DNA from: CAISDA01 sp050258555 | GTDB lineage: Bacteria > Bacteroidota > Ignavibacteria > UBA10030 > UBA8401 | Length of the DNA: 64,000 nt | Assembly (NCBI GenBank): GCA_050258555.1 | Contig: JBLMZA010000101.1 | Span: forward strand, 1 to 64,000 | Direction: 5' to 3' | Part shown: positions 52,391 through 59,894 of the stretch, one piece after another | Layout: each line of letters begins with the position of its first letter | Numbering within the stretch: position 1 is the stretch's first letter | The notes under the pieces: model-generated | The model's input: only the letters and a program-made list of their open reading frames with translations | Told to the model about the DNA's origin: nothing | Database searches by the model: none | Position numbers and translations under genes: made by a program

Positions 52391-52413
52391 CAATTCGTGC
52401 ATTCCAAGAATTG
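52391..52413. promoter_or_regulatory. second CAATTC/GAATTG inverted repeat
   Basis: CAATTC and GAATTG are separated by 11 bp. The same half-sites occur in the stronger palindrome about 130 bp away, so this may be an auxiliary activator site. Six-base half-sites could arise by chance. Confidence 0.3.
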
Positions 52414-52466
52414 AAAAGCGTTTTTGCAGGAAAGAAAATCGCGTCACCCATCTATCTATATAACAA

Positions 52467-52499
52467 TCAGGAGGATGCGCGGAGCGCGCATCCTCCTGA
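52467..52499 (-). terminator. strong terminator of the sensor operon
   Basis: TCAGGAGGATGCGCG and CGCGCATCCTCCTGA form a perfect 15-bp stem with a 3-nt loop, 3 bp past the response-regulator stop codon, followed by TTGTTATATAG on the minus strand. It separates the regulator operon from the sigma54-driven genes. Confidence 0.8.
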
Positions 52500-52502
52500 C
52501 CG

Positions 52503-53957
52503 TCACTTCTTCAACCCCAGTTCCTTGCACATGCGGTGGTAATTCGGCGGGGCGAGTCCCAGTTTCTTGGCGGCCTCCGCATCCGATTCGGACCGGTCGC
52601 GAACCCACGTGAAATATTTTTCGCGCATGCGCCGTTCCATTTCCTTCCAGGGAATGACCTCCTCGGTGAACTCGATCGCTCCCTTTCGCGGTACGGGTAT
52701 GCCGAGTTCCGAAAAGCCGATCGCCGCGCGCGCAATCTCGGCGGTAATCTCCTTCTCGCCCGAAAACAGCAGGCGCTGCACGACGTTCTTCACTTCGCGC
52801 ACGTTGCCGGGCCACTGATAGCGGCAGAGCACGGTCACGGCCTCGGAATTCAAGGCGGGTTTCATCTTGCCCATGTCGATGCTGATGTCGCGAAGATAGT
52901 ATTCCACCAGAGGTATGATATCCTCGGTCCGTTCGCACAGCGGCGGCACATAGATGGGCACCACATTCAGCCGGTAGAACAGATCCTCTCTGAAGCGGCG
53001 GGCGCGCACCTCTTCCTGCAGATTCTTATTCGTGGCGGCGATGATCCGGACATCGACCTTGATCTTGTCGGTGCGCCCGATTTTTTCGATCTCCCCTTCC
53101 TGCAGCACGCGCAGCAGCTTCACCTGCGCAGTCAGGGGAAGTTCCGCCACTTCATCGAGAAAGAGCGTGCCGCGGTGCGCCACCTCGAACAGGCCGAGCT
53201 TTCGGGACGCGGCGCCCGTAAACGCGCCCTTCTCGTAGCCAAAGAGCTCGCTCTCGATCAGGTCGTTGGGAATGCTGCCGCAGTTGATCGGGACGAAATT
53301 CTCGAGCTTGCGCGCGCTGGCGTAATGGATGTTGCAGGCGACGAGCTCCTTGCCCGTGCCCGACGCGCCGGTGATCATGACGGAACTGGTCGAATCGGCG
53401 CACAGCGCGATCGTGCGCTTCAGCCCTTCGACGATCTCCGAATCGCCCACGATCTCCTTCTGCCTCAGCACGTCTTCGATGTTGCGCATGAGTTTCCGCT
53501 TCGACCGGCGCCCCTCCTTCTCCAGCTGCCGCTTCTGGTAGGCGTTGACGATCGACAGAATAAAGTCGGTCGGCTGGTAGATGTATTCATCGATGTCGTT
53601 CGGATACTTCGTGCAGTACCAATAGGCGCCGGCGGAAATGAGATTGTTCGCGAACTCGAAGTCCGTGATGTTGACGGTCATCTTCGTCACGACGATGATC
53701 TGCAGCGACGAGTCGATCGCCTTGATCTCGCGGATGAGGCGCTCGCCCATGACGCCGCCGGCGATCTGGAAATCCATGATGATCACATCGAACTTGGCGT
53801 GCTCCGCCCGCAAGAGTTCCAGCGCCGCGCTGCCGTTCGAGACGGCCGCGCTGATCCGGATCGACTCGCGGACCGGCTCGAGGGTGTTGCGGATGCGCCG
53901 GGCATCGTACTCTTCATCTTCGATCAGGAGTATCTGTATGGTTGAGTCGGCAAACAT
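52503..53957 (-). CDS. sigma54-dependent response regulator (NtrC type)
   Basis: This 484-residue three-domain activator has a receiver domain (about 7-140, phosphoacceptor Asp62 in VIIMDFQ, conserved Lys117 in CTKYP). An AAA+ domain follows with Walker A GASGTGKE (197-204), the sigma54-contacting GAFTGA loop (244-249) and Walker B GTLFLDEV (263-270). A Fis-type helix-turn-helix lies at 459-481 (AAKKLGLAPPNYHRMCKELG). The intact GAFTGA means it should activate sigma54 RNA polymerase. The start is ATG 53957, 4 bp after the kinase stop. The natural target is the -24/-12 promoter just downstream. Confidence 0.93.
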   Translation of the reverse strand: MFADSTIQILLIEDEEYDARRIRNTLEPVRESIRISAAVSNGSAALELLRAEHAKFDVIIMDFQIAGGVMGERLIREIKAIDSSLQIIVVTKMTVNITDFEFANNLISAGAYWYCTKYPNDIDEYIYQPTDFILSIVNAYQKRQLEKEGRRSKRKLMRNIEDVLRQKEIVGDSEIVEGLKRTIALCADSTSSVMITGASGTGKELVACNIHYASARKLENFVPINCGSIPNDLIESELFGYEKGAFTGAASRKLGLFEVAHRGTLFLDEVAELPLTAQVKLLRVLQEGEIEKIGRTDKIKVDVRIIAATNKNLQEEVRARRFREDLFYRLNVVPIYVPPLCERTEDIIPLVEYYLRDISIDMGKMKPALNSEAVTVLCRYQWPGNVREVKNVVQRLLFSGEKEITAEIARAAIGFSELGIPVPRKGAIEFTEEVIPWKEMERRMREKYFTWVRDRSESDAEAAKKLGLAPPNYHRMCKELGLKK

Positions 53958-53961
53958 AGGC

Positions 53962-55455
53962 TTATAGATTATTGATGGTGATGATGAATTCGCAGCCGCC
54001 ATCGTCGCAATTGCGCGCATCGAGCAGCCAGCCCAGACGCTCTGTGGCGATCTCGTAGGCAATATAGCAACCGTATCCCGACTGCTCGTGCGTGGCGGTG
54101 ACTTTTTCCGAGACATGCTCGTGGAAGATCTTCTTGACGCCGTTTTCGCTGCGCACCAGGAAATCCTCCCTGATCCCCTTCCCGTTGTCGCGTATGACGA
54201 TCGTGGCCTGCCGAAGCTGCGCGTCGTAGCGCGTTTGGAGCGTGACAGTGAGCGGATTCACGTTTCCATGGTCGAGCGAATTCTGTATGAGCGGCTCGAG
54301 CACTTCCCACACGACGTATTCGTTCAGCGCCAGCACCGGCAGCGATTCGTCGAGCTCGAGCGAAAATCGGATCGCGGCCGAGGCGACCGAGACGCGTTCG
54401 AAGACGTTTTCAACCAGGAACCTGAGCACGTCGTTGATATTGGTTCTGAATATCGTGCTGCGTATGGTGTGCACCGGCGGATCGTACCACTTCATGTCGT
54501 AAATCACGCGCGCGATGAAATTCGCATACTTCGTGATGCGGTGCTTGACGCGCTCGATGTTCCCCGGCGAAAGGCTCCGCACATCGTCCTTGATGAAGCC
54601 CATCACCTTCTCTGCCTTGTGATGCGTGTGATAGATGCGCTTGGTGAACATGAGCTCCTTTTGCGCAGTGATCTCCTTGGCCAGAAAGTTCTTCTGCTCT
54701 TCGAACAAAAGCTTCCGCGCCTCGTCGCGCTCCTTCAGCGTATAGGAAGAGGCGAAGAACATGACAAGCAGGCCGCCGAAGATGAGTCCAGAATACGTCA
54801 GTGCGGTTTCGTCGAAGCTGGCAATGACCTCCTTCGTGATCGGGCTGAAATCGGGCGTGTTCCTCATGTACCCCGCGCCGAGCAGCTCTCCCCTCGGCAC
54901 AAACGGCACGAAGTTGTGAAACGTCTGCTTGCCGGTGACCGTCGTGTAGATCTGCTCGTCCGCATGGATCTTGTCCTTCATCTCCCGGTAGATCCGTATC
55001 GCATCGTCGTGCGGCTGTGTCGGAGGCGGCAGCACGCGCATGTTTTCGAAGATGTAGCTGTAGAGCACCGCCCCGTCGTCGATGGCATGAACGGAATCGC
55101 CGATCGAAACCAGGATGCAGACTTCCTCGACATTCTTGTGAAGGATCTGCTGGCTGAAGATGATGTTCAGATCCTGGATGATCTTCCGCTTCTCGCTGTC
55201 GCTGTAATGCCCGGGCTGCGCCCGCGTCTCGAGCAGGAGTTCGAGCGATGTGGTGGTGAGATTGGCCAGGCGCTCGGCCGAGTCGCGCTGGTACCATTCC
55301 TGCGTCTTCACAAGGAAATTCTGCAGCGAGATCTTGTGCAGCGCCGATACGATGAGCTGAAAAAAGATCAGCACCGCGAACAGGATCATCAGATGCCTGA
55401 GTTCGAAGCGGTACTTCCTGACATGGTCAAAGAGCGTGAGATCGCGCTGAGTCAT
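53962..55455 (-). CDS. membrane sensor histidine kinase with atypical H-box
   Basis: This 497-residue kinase has two transmembrane helices (about 21-39 and 219-238) flanking a 180-residue periplasmic sensor. A coiled linker follows, then a histidine-rich segment (YHTHHKAEKVMGF, about 275-287) in place of the usual HELRTP-type box. The HATPase_c domain is intact: EPLIQNSLDHG (N-box, Asn392), RDNGKGI (423-428) and GYGCYIAYE. It lies between the binding protein and the sigma54 regulator, with gaps of only 7 and 4 bp. The phosphorylated histidine cannot be named with certainty. Confidence 0.88.
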   Translation of the reverse strand: MTQRDLTLFDHVRKYRFELRHLMILFAVLIFFQLIVSALHKISLQNFLVKTQEWYQRDSAERLANLTTTSLELLLETRAQPGHYSDSEKRKIIQDLNIIFSQQILHKNVEEVCILVSIGDSVHAIDDGAVLYSYIFENMRVLPPPTQPHDDAIRIYREMKDKIHADEQIYTTVTGKQTFHNFVPFVPRGELLGAGYMRNTPDFSPITKEVIASFDETALTYSGLIFGGLLVMFFASSYTLKERDEARKLLFEEQKNFLAKEITAQKELMFTKRIYHTHHKAEKVMGFIKDDVRSLSPGNIERVKHRITKYANFIARVIYDMKWYDPPVHTIRSTIFRTNINDVLRFLVENVFERVSVASAAIRFSLELDESLPVLALNEYVVWEVLEPLIQNSLDHGNVNPLTVTLQTRYDAQLRQATIVIRDNGKGIREDFLVRSENGVKKIFHEHVSEKVTATHEQSGYGCYIAYEIATERLGWLLDARNCDDGGCEFIITINNL

Positions 55456-55462
55456 GGCGCAC

Positions 55463-56767
55463 CTACTTGATCAGAATGTTGTTTGAAGAGATCATGGACT
55501 GAGCCTGGACGAGCGCGTCGTGCGCCGGAATTTCGCCCGAGATCGCGCGATGAACGTAATGCGAAATGATATCCGAGACCTTGGTGTATTCGACGAGCGC
55601 CGGACGCTCGAAGCCGTAGTCGAGCATTGTCCGATACTCGGCCAGACCGGCATGCGACGCGACATACGCGGTGTCGCGGTACACGCTTTCCTTCACCGGA
55701 AGGAATCCGCCGCGCTCATACATGATTTTTTGCGACTGCTCGCTCAGAAGGAATTTGATGAATGTCGCGGCGGCATCCTTGTTGACCGAAGACCGTGAGA
55801 TCATGAGATTCCATCCTCCGAAGACGGCGGCCGGCGGCTCCGTGCCGAAGCGCGGCAGAGGCGCCACGGCGCTCTGCTGCACAATGGGGTGCGTCTTCAT
55901 GTCCCGGAAGATGCCCGGCCAGCCGCGCAGAAAGACCGCATTATTCTCGAGCCAGTAGCGGTAGCTCTCGTTCTCCTTGAAGTTTACCACCTCCTTCGGC
56001 GTCACATGGTCCCTCTGGATGAAACCGGCGAGCATTTCAAGCGCGCGCTCCGATTCGGGCGACGTGAGCCGGAAGGCATTCGCCCGGAAAGCGTTCCTGT
56101 TCTGCCCGGCCACCATTTCAAAATACGTGCAGACGAGTCCTTCATAATCGTCGCCCTGATAGATGAAGAGCGGATTGTCGGGGAAGTATTTCTTCAGCGA
56201 CAAAAGCTCCTTCCAGGTGATCGACTGCCGGAGTTTCTGCTCGATCTGATCGGCATGGGGAAGCTTTCTGATGAGATCGCGTCTATAATAGAGAACGCCG
56301 ACATCGAGATAGAGCGGCATCGCCACCAGCATGGTGTCGTATGAACAGGATTCAAGCGCATAGGAAAGGATCGCCTTTTTTTCTTCGCCGCTGAAGTACC
56401 GGTTCAGCGGCTCGGCCCATTTGGCGAAACGGGACACCCAGATATGATCGACGCAGAACACATCGATGCGGTCGGAGCGGCTGCGCAGCGAGCGGGCCAG
56501 CAGCTCCTTGCGTTCGTTGGTGCTGAATTTCTCGAACGGAAGATCGACCGGAATGACTTCGATCTTTCCGGCGTGCAGCTGGTTGAACTTGTCGATCACC
56601 GCCTTATGCGCCACCGTGATGGCGTCGGCGAAATAAATCTTCTGCACCGCATCCGATGCGACCACCGCCGTCGTGAACGAATTGCTCATGATGGCGAACA
56701 ATCCTCCCGCGACGATCACGATGGCAATGCTCAGAATCAGGAACGGACGAACCTTATCGGCTGACAT
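55463..56767 (-). CDS. membrane-anchored sugar-type solute-binding protein (sensor component)
   Basis: This 434-residue family 1 extracellular binding protein has an N-terminal hydrophobic anchor (about 9-27) and no lipobox. The two-lobed fold is suggested by VFCVDHIWVSRFAKWAEPL, MPLYLDVGVLYYRRDL, FGGWNLMISRSS and DAAATFIKFLLSEQSQ, typical of maltose/oligosaccharide-binding proteins. No ABC permease or ATPase gene lies nearby. It is co-transcribed with a kinase and a sigma54 regulator, so it most likely presents a bound sugar to the kinase periplasmic domain. Confidence 0.82.
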   Translation of the reverse strand: MSADKVRPFLILSIAIVIVAGGLFAIMSNSFTTAVVASDAVQKIYFADAITVAHKAVIDKFNQLHAGKIEVIPVDLPFEKFSTNERKELLARSLRSRSDRIDVFCVDHIWVSRFAKWAEPLNRYFSGEEKKAILSYALESCSYDTMLVAMPLYLDVGVLYYRRDLIRKLPHADQIEQKLRQSITWKELLSLKKYFPDNPLFIYQGDDYEGLVCTYFEMVAGQNRNAFRANAFRLTSPESERALEMLAGFIQRDHVTPKEVVNFKENESYRYWLENNAVFLRGWPGIFRDMKTHPIVQQSAVAPLPRFGTEPPAAVFGGWNLMISRSSVNKDAAATFIKFLLSEQSQKIMYERGGFLPVKESVYRDTAYVASHAGLAEYRTMLDYGFERPALVEYTKVSDIISHYVHRAISGEIPAHDALVQAQSMISSNNILIK

Positions 56768-56776
56768 GGGTCTCTC

Positions 56777-59719
56777 TTATTTCTGGAAAAGTAGTTTCTG
56801 TACGTTTGAATATCCTCCTGCTTCGAGCCTGCAGAAGTAGACGCCGCTCGGCATGCCCTGGGCGTTCCATTCGGCCGTGTATGCGCCTTGCTCCAGCACC
56901 CGGTCGGCAAGCGTCGCCACAACGCGCCCGAGCACATCGGCTATCACCAGGCGCACGAAGGAGCGCGCTCCGATCGAGAATCGGATGCGCGTCGACGGGT
57001 TGAACGGATTCGGGAAATTCGGCGCCAAGGCAAAACATCGGGGCGCTTCCGGCTTTTCGGCCTGGCGCATGCCGGTCGTTCCTTTGCCCGCCGGCTCGAT
57101 GCCGAACCACACCGTATGCGCTTCGGACTGATCGATCACAAGGTCGAAGACAGACGGATCGGCCGCGGAAGGATACCACACCACGGGAGGGGCGACGGCC
57201 GCTCCCTGCTCATTCAACGGATACACCCGGATGGAATCGGCCGCAATCCGCAGCCGGAGCGCCAAGCGCACCGGCTCGACGTACGTCTTCGCCATCCCCC
57301 AATTGTTGTGCAGCGTCGTCGTTCCGTCCCATTGCTGGCCGAGATTCTGGACGCGTGTCGACACGGTCAGCATCGAACGGCGCGACGCGGCAAGCGAGTC
57401 GCCGGTAAGCGGCATCCACGTGACCGCCGCGAAGCCGGAGCCCGATTGCACTATCATCGGACCGGCGGCGCAATTCTTGATGGCATCGAAGAAGCCCACG
57501 GCCGCCGCAAAGCGCGGCGAACCGGCCGTGAACACGCCTTTGGTATCCCAGGAAAGCTCTCGCGTATCGCTCACGAAGGGACTGACATACGCCGAGCGGT
57601 AGAGCGCGGCGTTGGTCGCTTTGGCGGCAAAGTCCGCCGTGCGCAATCCATGCACGAGCGCCGAGGACGATTCGTAGCGAAGCGCATCGGCGGTCTTCGG
57701 AGCCAGAAGCAGATCGGCTTCGGCAAATTCGAGCAGACCCGTTTCGCGCGCCGTCTGAAGCAGGCCGGTCCGATATGCCATCGCGCAGGAAGGCATGAGC
57801 GCCATCATCGCCGTGTTGCGGTGAAGATCGAAATAACTCGAAACCTTGTCGCTCTTCCAATCCCCTCCGCCGTTATAATCGAAGAGCATGATGCCGTCGA
57901 CGTCGTGGAAGGACGAGTAGGCCGCAAGAAACAGCGGACCTTCGACCTGATACCGGTTCGGATACGGATGGTTGTACTCGCTGATCGTATAAGGCTTATC
58001 CTTCATCGCCACGCCGGCCGCAAGCGACGGAAATGTGCTCCAGCTTGAATTCTTCACCATCGGCGCATTCGAGATGAGCCAGTCGGTCGACGACCACGGC
58101 ACGGACGGAAATGTCGGATGGTCCCAATAGGCGTGATTGTCGATATAATCCATCCCGCTTTGCGTCGCACTCTCGGTGCGGTCGGCATACCAGTTGGTCC
58201 CCGTCACCGGCACCCGGACTCCGAGCGTATCGCGGAGGAAGGAACGCATCTCCCCCAGGCATGAACGCTGGAGCGCCAGATAGAACCCGGAGATGTCGCG
58301 CACGCGCTGGTCGGTCGCGCCGGCGCAGTCTGCATACTCGATCCGCCTGACCGTTCCGGATGCCGGATCCTCTCCCGCTGCCAGTCCCTTCACTCCGGCG
58401 CGCGTCATTGTCACGTCATCGAACCAAAAGGTCCCCTTCTGCGCCGCGAGTTCGAATGTGAGCCGGACATCGTTCGTCATCGTTTCGGAGGCGGTGAAGG
58501 AAAACGCATACTCCTTCCACTGTGTGCCCAGCACGATGCGCGGCATCGAAGCATAGGCCGTATAGGGCGAGGTCTCCTTCATCACGGCGGCATCGAGCAA
58601 ACGCTGCGCATCGGACCGTGCGAAGAACCGTACGGTGTAGGATGAGTCCTTGATCAGTGACAGTCCCGTCTGCTTGAACTGGATGTGCCAGCTGACTCCG
58701 TCTGTCGTCGTCACGGTCACTTTCGCACAGAGCGCTCCGGAGTTCGGATTGGCGGCATCGGCACTCACGGTCCCTGTTGCAAGAGCGATCGAATTCTGCT
58801 CGAGCACCCAGCTTGTCAGCGCGGGCATCGATTCGAATCCTCCGTTTCTCACGCGGCTGTCCGTTCCTTCCGCAGCGGATCCGGCGTTCCATGCGGAAGA
58901 CAGCGCCTGAACCGATCCGTACTTCGTCATCAGGTACGTGTTCCACAGGCTGTCGAGCATGCGCGCATGGCGGATCGTCAGTGCTCCTCCCATCGCATAG
59001 GGTTTCAGCTGTCCCTCGCGCCACATCCGCGTGAGCATGTCTTCATTCGTCAGTTCCACCATCGCCATGAGGGGATCCCGTGCAAGCGGGAGACCCGTAT
59101 AGGGATTCACATGCCCGAGCAGTTGCCGGGCATATTCCTTCGAGAGCATGCGCACATGAGGATCGAAATAATAGATGCCCTTGCTCATCTCGGGACCGAA
59201 CTTCGCGATCGAATCGGCATCGGTCAGACCGTCTTTCACGCTGAATGTGCGTGAGACATGCAGATTGATGTTGGCGTAGATTCCGTTGCGTTTGCATTCG
59301 GCAAGAAAGTATTCGAGCCTGTCGAGCCGCTCCGCATTCAGATGACGCGTGTCGCTGCCTTCATCGAAGAGGCTGCCAGCGCCGCCCCAGTTGTTGTCCA
59401 TATGATGAAAGCGGATCAGGTTGAATCCCATCTTCCGCATCCGTCCCGCGATGCCCGCGGCCTCCGCCTTCTCGGGAAATGCCGCAGCCGCCACGAGATT
59501 CGTGCCCCAGAACCTGACGGGAAGGCCGCCCGCCATGAAATGCCCCGATGGGCCTGCGCTGACAAATGCGCTGCCGCCGATCGGATGCGCATCGAACGCC
59601 GGGAAAAACGGCTGCTGTGTCGTGTCGTTGTACGGCAGCGGGAATGCGAATCCTCCGGAGAAGCTCTGTGCAGCGAGCAGCGAGGGGATGAACAGCAACA
59701 GCAGGCGGATATTCTTCAT
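56777..59719 (-). CDS. clan GH-A glycoside hydrolase with inserted CBM and T9SS domain
   Basis: This 980-residue secreted protein has a signal peptide (ending AAQS) and a GH5/cellulase-like TIM barrel with candidate acid/base Glu226 (VELTNEDML) and nucleophile Glu581 (YTISEYNHP). A CBM4/9-type domain (about 290-445, VRNGGFESM ... GTFWFDDVTM) sits between the two catalytic residues. Next comes a beta-sandwich region, then a T9SS type A domain (PNFPNPFNPST to KLLFQK). The ATG at 59719 starts the signal peptide. It lies 9 bp before the binding-protein gene, so this enzyme is made in the same transcript as its sensors. Confidence 0.82.
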   Translation of the reverse strand: MKNIRLLLLFIPSLLAAQSFSGGFAFPLPYNDTTQQPFFPAFDAHPIGGSAFVSAGPSGHFMAGGLPVRFWGTNLVAAAAFPEKAEAAGIAGRMRKMGFNLIRFHHMDNNWGGAGSLFDEGSDTRHLNAERLDRLEYFLAECKRNGIYANINLHVSRTFSVKDGLTDADSIAKFGPEMSKGIYYFDPHVRMLSKEYARQLLGHVNPYTGLPLARDPLMAMVELTNEDMLTRMWREGQLKPYAMGGALTIRHARMLDSLWNTYLMTKYGSVQALSSAWNAGSAAEGTDSRVRNGGFESMPALTSWVLEQNSIALATGTVSADAANPNSGALCAKVTVTTTDGVSWHIQFKQTGLSLIKDSSYTVRFFARSDAQRLLDAAVMKETSPYTAYASMPRIVLGTQWKEYAFSFTASETMTNDVRLTFELAAQKGTFWFDDVTMTRAGVKGLAAGEDPASGTVRRIEYADCAGATDQRVRDISGFYLALQRSCLGEMRSFLRDTLGVRVPVTGTNWYADRTESATQSGMDYIDNHAYWDHPTFPSVPWSSTDWLISNAPMVKNSSWSTFPSLAAGVAMKDKPYTISEYNHPYPNRYQVEGPLFLAAYSSFHDVDGIMLFDYNGGGDWKSDKVSSYFDLHRNTAMMALMPSCAMAYRTGLLQTARETGLLEFAEADLLLAPKTADALRYESSSALVHGLRTADFAAKATNAALYRSAYVSPFVSDTRELSWDTKGVFTAGSPRFAAAVGFFDAIKNCAAGPMIVQSGSGFAAVTWMPLTGDSLAASRRSMLTVSTRVQNLGQQWDGTTTLHNNWGMAKTYVEPVRLALRLRIAADSIRVYPLNEQGAAVAPPVVWYPSAADPSVFDLVIDQSEAHTVWFGIEPAGKGTTGMRQAEKPEAPRCFALAPNFPNPFNPSTRIRFSIGARSFVRLVIADVLGRVVATLADRVLEQGAYTAEWNAQGMPSGVYFCRLEAGGYSNVQKLLFQK

Positions 59720-59807
59720 AGACGATCGGAACCGGACCCCATGCACGGACAGGATGGCATGAACCCGGCCGGAATGCATTTTTTTTAGCGCAACAGACTG
59801 ATGATAG

Positions 59808-59836
59808 TTGAAAAGGACAGCCATTAAATGTAAATT
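59808..59836 (+). promoter_or_regulatory. putative promoter of the plus-strand GH3
   Basis: TTGAAA, 17 bp and TAAATT resemble a sigma70 promoter about 60 bp before the GTG start. The divergent GH-A gene begins 89 bp to the left, so this 175-bp gap holds promoters for both. Confidence 0.4.
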
Positions 59837-59894
59837 GATTCCATCTGACAAGCAATATCCTTTTTCCGATCCGACACCATTCAGGGATATACAC

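Larger units (their letters stand above)
52061..52502. promoter_or_regulatory. 442-bp control region of the glucan locus
   Basis: This is the longest gene-free stretch in the window. From the regulator side it holds a strong terminator (52467-52499), a CAATTC/GAATTG inverted repeat (52391-52413), a long palindrome (52259-52295), a sigma54 promoter (52198-52183) and a leader of about 110 nt before the CBM gene. It shows no coding potential. Confidence 0.75.

Noticed and set aside
55463..56767. Binding protein as part of an ordinary sugar ABC importer
   Set aside because: No permease or ATPase gene within 30 kb on either strand of the locus. The adjacent genes are a kinase and a regulator, and uptake is provided by an MFS permease.
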